Assembly: GCF_014534745.1 (NCBI RefSeq) | Contig: NZ_JACVVP010000016.1 | Location: forward strand, 85,780 to 149,779 | Length of the DNA: 64,000 nt | From: Flammeovirga sp. EKP202 | GTDB taxonomy: Bacteria > Bacteroidota > Bacteroidia > Cytophagales > Flammeovirgaceae | Direction of reading: 5' to 3' | Shown here: positions 1 through 8,188 of the stretch, piece by piece | How the letters are laid out: each line of letters opens with the position of its first letter | How positions within the stretch are numbered: position 1 is the first letter of the stretch | Position numbers and translations under genes: made by a program | Notes under the pieces: generated by a model | The model's database searches: none | Told to the model about the DNA's origin: nothing | Seen by the model: the letters and a program-made list of their open reading frames with translations, nothing else

Positions 1-1
1 T

Positions 2-280
2 TATTTAGGATTAGATGCTGATGTGGGTTCTTTAGAAGAAGGAAAACTAGCAGATCTTATTATTATGGATAAAAACCCATTAGAGGATATTCATAATACT
101 GAATTTATCGATAAAGTAATGATCAACGGAGAGCTTTATGACGCTGAAACGATGCATAATGTAAATGGTGAAGAACGCCATAAATTCTATTGGGAAGAGG
201 AAAGCTATAATGCTTCTTTCCCTTGGCATGAAGCTTCACAAGGCTTTACGGTTCCAAAATGTGGATGTAGTTTGCATTAG
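2..280 (+). CDS. Amidohydrolase family protein, C-terminal end (5' truncated by window)
   Basis: Only the last 92 codons are present. The reading frame is open from base 2, so the GTG at 23 is not the real start. The segment DADVGSLEEGKLADLIIMD is the signature that closes the metal-dependent amidohydrolase fold, where the polypeptide returns to the small beta-sandwich domain; an I-x-x-V-x-x-x-G strand follows, as usual. The tail ends in CGC-x-L-H, a Cys/His-rich end resembling that of large secreted amidohydrolases with an N-terminal TolB-like propeller in Bacteroidota, but that domain would lie outside the window. The substrate cannot be told from this part. The family call is firm; the subgroup is a guess. 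Confidence 0.8.
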   Translation, partial: YLGLDADVGSLEEGKLADLIIMDKNPLEDIHNTEFIDKVMINGELYDAETMHNVNGEERHKFYWEEESYNASFPWHEASQGFTVPKCGCSLH

Positions 281-297
281 AACCTAACCTTATATAT

Positions 298-343
298 AAG
301 AATGCCCCTTTGTCTGATTATCCAAACAAAGGGGCATTTTTCA
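298..343 (+). terminator. Rho-independent terminator after the amidohydrolase
   Basis: AATGCCCCTTTGT pairs with ACAAAGGGGCATT and a T-run follows. It lies 20 bases after the stop codon at 280. It may also serve the converging NADAR gene, because A-rich sequence flanks the other side. Confidence 0.85.
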
Positions 344-386
344 TAAACCCACGACTTAATTCGTGGGCCGTTGATGGAATACTTCT

Positions 387-995
387 TTATAACGTCATGA
401 ATTCAGAAAGAGCTTTCTTTACCTTCTTGTGATCAAAACCCACCTCATTTATAAAGTCTCGAGTTTCCATCAAGGCGAAACCTAACAAATTTAATCCTCT
501 CCAGCTATTGACATCATTTGCACTTTCACTGTCCTTCGTCAAACCTATCCCCCATATAGTATCTACAGGACTCGCCTCCACTAAAACTCTTGATTGAGTG
601 TTTAAAAGATATTTTCCTAAATCTTGATTTTGAGTAAATTTATAAATATTCCCTTTGGTGACAATTTCATATCGATATTGTTTCCATAAAGATTCATCAA
701 AGTTTCTCACTTTCCTCCCTAAAGCCTTCGCTTCACCAGGCTTTTTACAATTGATAATTTGATTATAAATCTCCGTATCATTAAATAGTTTAGCCTTTTG
801 AGCCATCATCCAATGCTCAGTAGATTTAAAAGTAATTCCATCCACTTCAAAGTCACTTTCAAACCACTGACTAAAACAGAAATTACCTACTTCTTGATTT
901 TTTGATTTAGTATGTCCCCAAAAGAAGAGATATTTTACAGATTCATTATTATTGACTTTGTTCTGAAGCCACTCCAAACTATAATTTGCTTTCAT
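387..995 (-). CDS. NADAR (YbiA/DUF1768) family protein
   Basis: The protein has 202 residues. It belongs to the NADAR family, whose characterised members (YbiA-like) are N-glycosidases acting on early riboflavin intermediates; others are linked to ADP-ribose or NAD metabolism. Visible family signatures are FWGH (residues 25-28), CFSQW (40-44), the STEHWMMAQKA helix (58-68), PGEAKALGR (86-94), and the SPVDTIWGIG block (142-151) followed by NSWRGLNLLG. The N-terminal 20 residues are an extension before the core. It stands alone between the amidohydrolase and rpsA. No riboflavin gene is nearby, so the exact substrate is open. The start ATG at 995 is the only good one before the core domain. Confidence 0.85.
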   Translation of the reverse strand: MKANYSLEWLQNKVNNNESVKYLFFWGHTKSKNQEVGNFCFSQWFESDFEVDGITFKSTEHWMMAQKAKLFNDTEIYNQIINCKKPGEAKALGRKVRNFDESLWKQYRYEIVTKGNIYKFTQNQDLGKYLLNTQSRVLVEASPVDTIWGIGLTKDSESANDVNSWRGLNLLGFALMETRDFINEVGFDHKKVKKALSEFMTL

Positions 996-1105
996 TTTAT
1001 GTTTATGATTAGTTTATTATGGCATAAAGTTAAATATTCCTCTGCTATTATTACTCCTTAACGCTTTAATTCCTTCCAAATCTTCCGATTAAAAAATTAT
1101 TTTCC

Positions 1106-1113
1106 TACCTTTG
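1106..1113 (+). promoter_or_regulatory. Bacteroidota-type -7 promoter element for rpsA
   Basis: TACCTTTG matches the TAnnTTTG -7 consensus of the Bacteroidota primary sigma factor. It would place the transcription start near 1118-1121, giving a 5' leader of about 130 bases. No clear TTTG -33 element is visible. Confidence 0.5.
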
Positions 1114-1119
1114 CGTGCT

Positions 1120-1251
1120 GATTTACACGTACTAGCTCTGTAAGACAGTTGTTAATCCACGTACTAGCTCTGGATTTTCATTAATCATTTATCATAAATC
1201 TCTTGCGTAATAGCACTAGCGTAAGGGCGTAAACAGTGCTCATATATTATT
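1120..1251 (+). promoter_or_regulatory. Structured 5' leader of rpsA with repeated hairpin loops
   Basis: Two hairpins carry the same 13-nt loop ACGTACTAGCTCT (1127-1139 and 1159-1171) on different stems: TTAC/GTAA (1123-1126 with 1140-1143) and AATCC/GGATT (1154-1158 with 1172-1176). A third hairpin, CTTGCG/CGTAAG (1202-1207 with 1220-1225), holds a loop again containing ACTAG. AGCACT (1212-1217) can instead pair with AGTGCT (1235-1240) just before the start codon, which would compete with hairpin three. The position in front of ribosomal protein S1 suggests autogenous translational control, but this is inferred. Confidence 0.55.
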
Positions 1252-3033
1252 ATGTCAGAACAATCACAAGACTTCAACTGGGACGAGTTTGAAAACTCAC
1301 AATCGGCATTCGGCGATGGTTACTCAGCAGCAGAAAAAGAAGAAATGCTTAAAATGTACGAAGGTACATTAAACCAACTTAATGAAAAAGAAGTTGTTAA
1401 AGCATCTGTAGTATCTATTACTGATCGTGATGTAGTATTAAACATCGGTTTCAAATCTGATGGTTTAGTTCCTTCAAACGAATTCCGTGACACTCCAGAC
1501 CTAAAAGTAGGTGATGAAGTTGAGGTATTTGTTGAGCAACAAGAAGACAATAACGGTCAACTTGTTCTTTCTAGAAGAAAAGCAAAAATCGTTCGCGCTT
1601 GGGAGAATATCCAAAATGCTCTTGATAACGACGTTGTTATCGAAGGTGTTGTTAAGCGTAGAACTAAAGGTGGTCTTATCACTGATATTTTCGGAATCGA
1701 GGCGTTCTTGCCAGGTTCTCAAATTGATGTGAAGCCTATCCGTGACTTCGACGTATTTGTAGGTAAGAAGATGGAATTGAAAGTAGTTAAAATTAACTAC
1801 GCTAACGATAACGTTGTTGTTTCTCATAAGATCCTTATCGAGAAGGATTTGGAAGAGCAAAAACAACGCATCTTGAACAACCTAGAAAGAGGTCAAATCT
1901 TGGAAGGTGTGATCAAAAACATGACAAACTTCGGTGTATTCATCGATTTAGGTGGTGTAGATGGTCTTCTTCACATTACAGACATCTCTTGGGGACGTAT
2001 CTCTCATCCAGAGGAAGTATTGCAGCTTGACCAAAAAGTTAACGTTGTTGTACTTGACTTTGATGATGATAAGAAGCGTATCTCATTAGGTATGAAACAA
2101 CTTACTTCTCACCCTTGGGATTCTCTTGGTGCTGATGTTGAAGTTGGAGCTAAAGTTAAAGGTAAAATCGTAAACGTTGCTGATTACGGTGCGTTCTTAG
2201 AAATCATGCCAGGCGTTGAAGGTCTGATCCACGTTTCTGAAATGTCATGGTCACAACACTTACGTAACCCTCAAGACTTCATCAAAGTTGGTGACGAAAT
2301 CGAAGCAGTTGTATTAACTATCGATCGTGACGAGCGTAAGATGTCATTAGGTATCAAGCAATTGACTGAAGATCCTTGGACTAAGAAAGATCTTTTAGAG
2401 AAGTATGCTGTAGGTACTAAGCACTCAGGTGTTGTTCGTAACTTAACTAACTTCGGTTTATTCCTTGAGTTAGAAGAAGGTATCGACGGTTTAGTACACG
2501 TTTCCGACCTTTCATGGACTAAGAAAATCAAGCACCCATCTGAATTCATCAAGCAAGGTGAAAAATTAGATGTTGTTGTTCTTGAAATCAACCCTGAAGA
2601 GCGTCGTTTAGCGTTAGGTCACAAGCAGTTAGAAGAGAACCCTTGGGAACACTTCGAAACAGTATTTACTCCTGATTCTGTACATAAAGGTACAATTATC
2701 TCTAAGTCAGATAAAGGTGGTGTGATCGAGTTACCTTACGGTATCGAAGGATTCTCAATCTCTAAGAACCTTAAGAAAGAGGACGGATCTAACCCTGAAA
2801 CTGGTGAGTCATTAGACTTCAAAGTTTTAGAATTCTCTAAAGAGGACAAGAAGATCATCCTTTCTCACGTTCACGTTTACAACGAGTCAGCAGCTACTTC
2901 TGCTCCTAAGAAAGCAGCTTCTAAGAAAGGTGGTGCGAAAGCAGCTCCAGCATCAAACGAAGAAGCTACAACTTCTTTAGGTGATTTAGATGCTCTTGCA
3001 AACTTGAAAAGTCAAATGAAAGACAAAAAATAA
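1252..3033 (+). CDS. rpsA: 30S ribosomal protein S1
   Basis: The 593-residue protein binds mRNA and helps load it on the 30S subunit. Six consecutive S1 (OB-fold) domains can be traced: about 46-115, 130-200, 213-285, 298-372, 386-458 and 471-545. The third to fifth carry the classic pattern G-V-x-x-N/V-x-T/A-N/D-F/Y-G-x-F followed by G-L-I/L-H-V/I-S-E/D-x-S-W. An Ala/Lys-rich tail of about 45 residues ends the protein. Bacteroidota mRNAs generally lack strong Shine-Dalgarno sequences, which makes S1 particularly important in this phylum. A strong terminator directly follows, so the gene is monocistronic. Its leader has unusual repeated hairpins (see the separate entry). Confidence 0.97.
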   Translation: MSEQSQDFNWDEFENSQSAFGDGYSAAEKEEMLKMYEGTLNQLNEKEVVKASVVSITDRDVVLNIGFKSDGLVPSNEFRDTPDLKVGDEVEVFVEQQEDNNGQLVLSRRKAKIVRAWENIQNALDNDVVIEGVVKRRTKGGLITDIFGIEAFLPGSQIDVKPIRDFDVFVGKKMELKVVKINYANDNVVVSHKILIEKDLEEQKQRILNNLERGQILEGVIKNMTNFGVFIDLGGVDGLLHITDISWGRISHPEEVLQLDQKVNVVVLDFDDDKKRISLGMKQLTSHPWDSLGADVEVGAKVKGKIVNVADYGAFLEIMPGVEGLIHVSEMSWSQHLRNPQDFIKVGDEIEAVVLTIDRDERKMSLGIKQLTEDPWTKKDLLEKYAVGTKHSGVVRNLTNFGLFLELEEGIDGLVHVSDLSWTKKIKHPSEFIKQGEKLDVVVLEINPEERRLALGHKQLEENPWEHFETVFTPDSVHKGTIISKSDKGGVIELPYGIEGFSISKNLKKEDGSNPETGESLDFKVLEFSKEDKKIILSHVHVYNESAATSAPKKAASKKGGAKAAPASNEEATTSLGDLDALANLKSQMKDKK

Positions 3034-3071
3034 TTAAGACTACTTAATTATAAGTCTTTTATAAGCTATAG

Positions 3072-3112
3072 GTCCCTCCTAGTTACGACGGTAACTGGGA
3101 GGGTTATTTTTT
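3072..3112 (+). terminator. Rho-independent terminator of rpsA
   Basis: CCCTCCTAGTTAC (3074-3086) pairs with GTAACTGGGAGGG (3091-3103) and TTATTTTTT follows. Confidence 0.9.
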
Positions 3113-3788
3113 GCCCAAGATTTAATGCTTGAAAACTAATTTCTTTTTTTCTAATCAATCTTTCTACAAGATTCATAAGGTCTACTTTCAAGTTCCCTTA
3201 AGAGCCTAATATTTAATTTACACGTTTAATTAAACGAATATTTAAAGTGTTTCTATTTTTCAAAACACTAAGCAAAAGACTACACTATGTTATATGTATA
3301 ACCTGATAGTATTTGCTTTTACACCTCCTATCACTCAATGTATTTGAATTCAATTACTTAAAATGTATTAAACACTGCACTCCTATTTTGTTAAAAAGAG
3401 AAGCTAAACCTCCATTTCACACTTAATTTCTCTTAAATACCTACTAATTCAGTAGAATATAAATGAATAATTACTCATTATGTTAATTTTATAATGATAA
3501 ATGTAATATCACAACCTTTATACAGTATATTATTTTACATATTCAAGATTGAACAAAATTAACAACATGTAATTCATATTAAATTATATTAATTTTTACA
3601 AAAACCAATGTTAAGCCTAAGTAAATTAACGTTTGTTTGATAGTTGTAATTCGCTCATTATCAGTTATATATAATTTTACAGTGATTAAGTTGCATTAAT
3701 TATGGTAATTATTGTAAAAATATAGCATAGTTTTGCCCTCGAAATCTAATTCAAATTTATTTATCTAATTAAACAAACTTATTCTTTT
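3113..3788. other. Long AT-rich intergenic region upstream of the first TonB-dependent receptor
   Basis: About 675 bases without a credible gene. It holds a perfect 14-bp palindrome CGTTTAATTAAACG (3223-3236) and, near its end, a TAGTTTTG -7 element (3728-3735) that should drive the receptor gene. No RNA gene is recognised here. Confidence 0.5.
3728..3735 (+). promoter_or_regulatory. -7 promoter element upstream of the first TonB-dependent receptor
   Basis: TAGTTTTG is an exact TAnnTTTG match 54 bases before the ATG at 3789. A possible TTG lies at 3712-3714, but the spacing of 13 bases is shorter than the usual 17-20. Confidence 0.45.
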
Positions 3789-6320
3789 ATGAAAAAGTCG
3801 TTTATGTTACTTCTGTCATTCATAGTTTCATTATCTCTTTTTGCACAAGAGGTATCTACAACTATTGAAGGTAAAGTTATTGACGGAGCAACTGGTGAAG
3901 CAGTTATCGGTGCTTCAATTGTACTAAAAGGAACTACTGTTGGTACAATCTCTGATTTCGATGGAGAGTTTAAATTAAAAACTTCAAGAAACGGTAAGCA
4001 AACTGTTATCATCTCATTTGTTGGCTTGACAACAATTGAGAAAGAGGTCACACTTAATGGTACAGCAGTTAACTTTGGTGAAATTACTTTGGCATCTGAT
4101 GCTATTGGTCTAGCAGAAGTAGAAGTTATCGCTTCGGTTGCTATTGATCGTAAAACGCCAGTAGCTGTATCAACAATTAATCCTGAGAGATTAGAAACAA
4201 AATTAGGAACTAAAGAATTCCCTGAAATATTAAAATCAACTCCTGGTATCTATGCTACAAAGCAAGGTGGTGGATTTGGTGATGCTCGTGTGAACATTCG
4301 TGGTTTTAACTCAACTAACGTTGCCGTTATGATCAATGGTGTTCCAGTAAACGACATGGAAAATGGTACTGTATACTGGTCAAACTGGGCAGGTCTTTCT
4401 GATGTAGCTCGTACAATCCAAGTACAAAGAGGTTTAGGTGCTTCTAAAGTTGCTGTTCCTTCTGTTGGTGGTACTATTAACGTTATCACAAAAACTACAG
4501 ACGCTGAAAAAGGTGGTTCATTGTACTATGGTATTGGTAATGATGGTAGACAGAAAATGAGTGTCAACTTATCAACTGGTAAAATGGACAATGGTTTTGC
4601 TGTAACTTTTGCAGGGTCAAGAACTACTGGTAACGGATATGTAGATGCAACAGCATTTGAAGGTTATTCTTACTTTATGAATATTTCGAAGGAGATCAAT
4701 AAAAATCATATGCTTTCATTTACTGCATTTGGTGCTCCTCAAGTTCACGGTCAAAGATCTGGTAGAGATGAGGGCGTTGTTGACTACCAAAAATATGGAA
4801 GAAGATACAATCCAGATTGGGGCTACTTAGATGGTCAAGTGTACAACATGAACACTAACTTCTATCACAAACCACAAATCTCACTAAACCACTACTGGAA
4901 AATCAATGAGAAATCTAACGTCTCAACTTCAATTTACTACTCTCTAGGAACTGGAGGTGGTACTGGTTTATTAGGTGATGATAAATCAAATAATACTGAT
5001 TATAGAAGAAATGATGGTTTGATTGACTTTGAAGCAATCAGAGATGATAATATTGCAGCAGCTGCAAGAGGTGAAAGTGCATCAACTATACTTAGGTCTT
5101 CGAACAACAATCATACTTGGGTAGGTGGTATATCAACGTATGACAATAAGTTAACGGACTACCTAACAGTAATGGCAGGTATTGATATTAGATACTATTA
5201 TGGTGAGCATTACCGTCAAGTGGAAGATTTATTAGGCGGCACTTACTTTACAAGTGATGACAATATCAACGACCTTGGCAGAAAAACTGTTGTTGGAGAT
5301 AAAGTAGGTTACAATAACGATGGTGAAGTATGGTGGACAGGTGCTTTTGGGCAATTAGAATACTCTAAAGACAAATTATCTGCTTTTGTTTCTGGTGCAA
5401 TTTCAAACACTTCTTATACAAGATATGACTACTTCCAATATACACCTGAAAATCAAGAATCTAAAACACTTGACTTCCTAGGTTTTAGTGGTAAAGGTGG
5501 TGTAAACTACAATTTAACTGACAACCATAATGTATTCTTCAATACTGGATATATTTCAAGAGCTCCTTTCTTCGGAACTGCTTTCCCAGGTCACCAAAAT
5601 ATTCCTAATGAAGATGCAGAGAACGAAAAAATCTTATCTTTTGAATTAGGTTATGGTTACCGTTCTGCAAAATTGAAAGCAAATGTGAACATCTACCATA
5701 CAAAATGGCAAGATCAATCATTTAGAGTTCAAGCTGGTCAGGAAGGTAGTGCTAACATCTTAGGTCTGAATTCAACTCACCAAGGTATTGAAGTTGATGC
5801 TAACTACAAAGTGAATCATAAGTTAACATTCACTGCAATGCTTTCAATTGGAGATTGGCAATATGACAATGATATCAGAGACATTCCTGTATTTGATGAC
5901 AACAACAACATTGAAGAATATATCAATGTATACCTGAAAGATATCAAAGTAGGTAACTCTGCTCAAACTACAGCAGCATTAGGTGCTAACTATGAATTAA
6001 TCAAAGGTTTAAGAATTGGAGCGGACTTCAACTTCTTCGGCGACAACTATGCTGATTTCGACCCAACAGATCGTACAGATTCAGAAGATAGAGCACAATC
6101 TTGGAGATTAGAAGATTACTCAGTTGTTGATATGAACATCAACTACAAATTCAAACTTGGTAAGTTAGATACTTCTATCTTCGGTAACATTGACAACATC
6201 TTTGACACTACCTATATCACTGATGCAACTGATGGAACTGATCACACTGCATTATCTGCAAGACAAGTTTACTACGGTTGGGGTAGATCTTGGAGCATGG
6301 GTATGAAATTAAAATTCTAA
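3789..6320 (+). CDS. TonB-dependent receptor with carboxypeptidase-regulatory-like N-terminal domain
   Basis: The 843-residue outer-membrane protein imports a ligand using TonB energy. A signal peptide ends near residue 20 (SLSLFAQ). A CarboxypepD_reg-like beta-sandwich follows (about 26-103, with VIGASIVLKGT and SDFDGEFKL), then the plug domain (about 130-235, with RVNIRGF, MINGVPVNDMENG and VPSVGGTINV). The remainder is a beta barrel ending in F (MKLKF), as expected for Bam-dependent insertion. It is shorter than typical SusC proteins of about 1000 residues. A lipoprotein gene follows after 27 bases, and the pair is repeated at 8189-11905 with closely similar sequence. The substrate is unknown; no polysaccharide lyase, glycosidase or metal-uptake gene is adjacent. 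Confidence 0.93.
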   Translation: MKKSFMLLLSFIVSLSLFAQEVSTTIEGKVIDGATGEAVIGASIVLKGTTVGTISDFDGEFKLKTSRNGKQTVIISFVGLTTIEKEVTLNGTAVNFGEITLASDAIGLAEVEVIASVAIDRKTPVAVSTINPERLETKLGTKEFPEILKSTPGIYATKQGGGFGDARVNIRGFNSTNVAVMINGVPVNDMENGTVYWSNWAGLSDVARTIQVQRGLGASKVAVPSVGGTINVITKTTDAEKGGSLYYGIGNDGRQKMSVNLSTGKMDNGFAVTFAGSRTTGNGYVDATAFEGYSYFMNISKEINKNHMLSFTAFGAPQVHGQRSGRDEGVVDYQKYGRRYNPDWGYLDGQVYNMNTNFYHKPQISLNHYWKINEKSNVSTSIYYSLGTGGGTGLLGDDKSNNTDYRRNDGLIDFEAIRDDNIAAAARGESASTILRSSNNNHTWVGGISTYDNKLTDYLTVMAGIDIRYYYGEHYRQVEDLLGGTYFTSDDNINDLGRKTVVGDKVGYNNDGEVWWTGAFGQLEYSKDKLSAFVSGAISNTSYTRYDYFQYTPENQESKTLDFLGFSGKGGVNYNLTDNHNVFFNTGYISRAPFFGTAFPGHQNIPNEDAENEKILSFELGYGYRSAKLKANVNIYHTKWQDQSFRVQAGQEGSANILGLNSTHQGIEVDANYKVNHKLTFTAMLSIGDWQYDNDIRDIPVFDDNNNIEEYINVYLKDIKVGNSAQTTAALGANYELIKGLRIGADFNFFGDNYADFDPTDRTDSEDRAQSWRLEDYSVVDMNINYKFKLGKLDTSIFGNIDNIFDTTYITDATDGTDHTALSARQVYYGWGRSWSMGMKLKF

Positions 6321-6347
6321 TCTGAAACCATTCAATTTATTCGAAAA

Positions 6348-7781
6348 ATGAAAAAATCATTAATATATATTCTTGCTATTGTTGCTGGACTTTATTCATG
6401 TGATCCTTACAAGGATTTGAATGATTCAGTAAAACAAGATTTATCAGATCAAAGAGATGATGAGTCTATTCCTGATGCATTTGAAATTTCATCAGAGGAT
6501 ATGGTTTTCTTCAGTGTGAAAGAAGCTCAAGATTCAATTCCTAATTACCTTAAGGAAAACTATACTGCAAGTAAGTTCACTGACGGTAGAATTGTTGAGG
6601 TGACTTATACAGTTGAAATGAAAAACATGACTCCTAAGAGTTTCTTTACAGACAGCGATTACGCTATTGCTGGTAACGAGTTTTGTAAAGAAGAGGCAGG
6701 TTGGTCTATTGACACATTGAAATTTGAAGATGCAGAAGTAGAAATCACATTAGAAAGTGCTGATTATACTTACCTAGGTTTTAGATTCCCTAACTTCAGT
6801 GATGATGACTATGATGAAGGTGCTTACTTAGGTTACACTTACTCAAGCAGAATTGAAGCAATGATCAGTGATGTTCTTGAAACACAACGTAGTGCCGATA
6901 GAACAAAATCTACTGCTGTAATCTTTGATGTGTATGATGGTGATACGTTTACAGATACTTTAGTATTCAAAGCTGATACTTTAAAAGGATGTGCATACCA
7001 CTTCTTACCTTCAGATGATGTAGAAGCTAAGATCACAACAATCTTCAATTCTAAATACCCTGATCAAGCAAAAGACTCTCAAAGTGCAGCAGTGTACAAA
7101 GTGGGTGACATCGGAGGTGAAGTAATGGAGTATTCTGAATTTTTCCAAAAAGACGAAACTTCAGTTTGGAAAAAAATCGCTGAAGAAGACTTGACTCAAG
7201 AATACTATACACTTGCAAAAGAAGATTATGATAGCTTCGGTTTCAAATATCCTAACTTCTCTAGCTCTGTAAAACAAGAGAATTACCTTCCAAGATTCTT
7301 AGCTGGTAAGTTCCCATATGCTCAAGAGAACGATAACATTAGAATCAAATATGATTACTATAGCGGAGGTACTACTGAGCAGATTGTTGAATATACTTTC
7401 ATGGAAGGAGCTTGGAAACAAGTTGCTCCATATGCTGAAGAAAGTACAAATATGGACAAATTCAAATACAAGCATGACGAAGCTTCTTGGGCTCACTCAC
7501 AAACTGTTGTAATTGAGCTTAAAGATGCAGACTACGAATTAACTGGAGATGATAAGTACAAAAACTTTGGTTGGGGTGACGAGCCAGGTGAATACAATGG
7601 CAAAGAAGTTGACAACATCAACGATGCTAAAATCATCCATATCTTAACAGAAAACTATAGTGACTTAGCAAAACCTGATCAAGAAGTGTCAGTGTCTTAC
7701 AAATTCTACAATGGTTCACATAGTGTACAAACAAGACTATTTATTTATGACGCTACCTTAGAAACTTGGGTACGTATATAA
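6348..7781 (+). CDS. Surface-type lipoprotein with repeated modules, partner of the upstream receptor
   Basis: The 477-residue protein has a lipoprotein signal peptide with lipobox GLYSC (Cys18), followed by an acidic stretch that could act as a surface-export signal. It is not SusD-like: there is no TPR helix pattern. Instead a module recurs near residues 137-185, 288-365 and 388-477, with the pattern D-Y-x-x-x-G-F-x-x-P-N-F-S, then I-x-x-I/F-L, then V-x-Y-x-x-Y-x-G, and a closing W. It lies 27 bases behind the receptor gene and ends at a strong terminator, so the two form a transcription unit. By analogy with SusCD it may be a ligand-capturing lid or accessory protein; that is inference. 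No known domain name is recognised with certainty. Confidence 0.75.
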   Translation: MKKSLIYILAIVAGLYSCDPYKDLNDSVKQDLSDQRDDESIPDAFEISSEDMVFFSVKEAQDSIPNYLKENYTASKFTDGRIVEVTYTVEMKNMTPKSFFTDSDYAIAGNEFCKEEAGWSIDTLKFEDAEVEITLESADYTYLGFRFPNFSDDDYDEGAYLGYTYSSRIEAMISDVLETQRSADRTKSTAVIFDVYDGDTFTDTLVFKADTLKGCAYHFLPSDDVEAKITTIFNSKYPDQAKDSQSAAVYKVGDIGGEVMEYSEFFQKDETSVWKKIAEEDLTQEYYTLAKEDYDSFGFKYPNFSSSVKQENYLPRFLAGKFPYAQENDNIRIKYDYYSGGTTEQIVEYTFMEGAWKQVAPYAEESTNMDKFKYKHDEASWAHSQTVVIELKDADYELTGDDKYKNFGWGDEPGEYNGKEVDNINDAKIIHILTENYSDLAKPDQEVSVSYKFYNGSHSVQTRLFIYDATLETWVRI

Positions 7782-7806
7782 TCTAGCCATTGGCTAATCA
7801 TAATTT

Positions 7807-7858
7807 ATCCTACTACTCTACTTTTACTTAGTAAAACGTGAGTAGTAGGATTTTTTTA
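7807..7858 (+). terminator. Rho-independent terminator of the first receptor-lipoprotein pair
   Basis: ATCCTACTACTC pairs with GAGTAGTAGGAT and T7 follows. An inner TTTTAC/GTAAAA stem extends the hairpin. Confidence 0.9.
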
Positions 7859-8188
7859 ACCAAAGAATTCCATTTGTACTTCTTACCTATTACAGCGAGA
7901 GCACTAATTATTTATTACATTAGAAAAAAACATAAGCTACTTACTCCTTTACTATCCAAATTACAACACTAATATTCAATATCTTACATGGCATTTCGTT
8001 GTGTTATGGAACTATATAAAGTCTTCATGTAACTTTTTCGTGTTATCCTTTTGAAATTCTACAAACTATACACCTACCTATCGAAGAAATACTTTTAAAT
8101 ATTTATATTAGGTTAAAATTTTAAAGAGAAAATTTTTCAAAAAATTAACTATAAAAATTACTCTTCAATTATTAATTAACTATTTCTT
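7859..8188. other. Intergenic region upstream of the second receptor
   Basis: About 330 AT-rich bases with no gene and no exact TAnnTTTG element. It presumably holds the promoter of the second receptor-lipoprotein pair, because a terminator precedes it. Confidence 0.4.
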
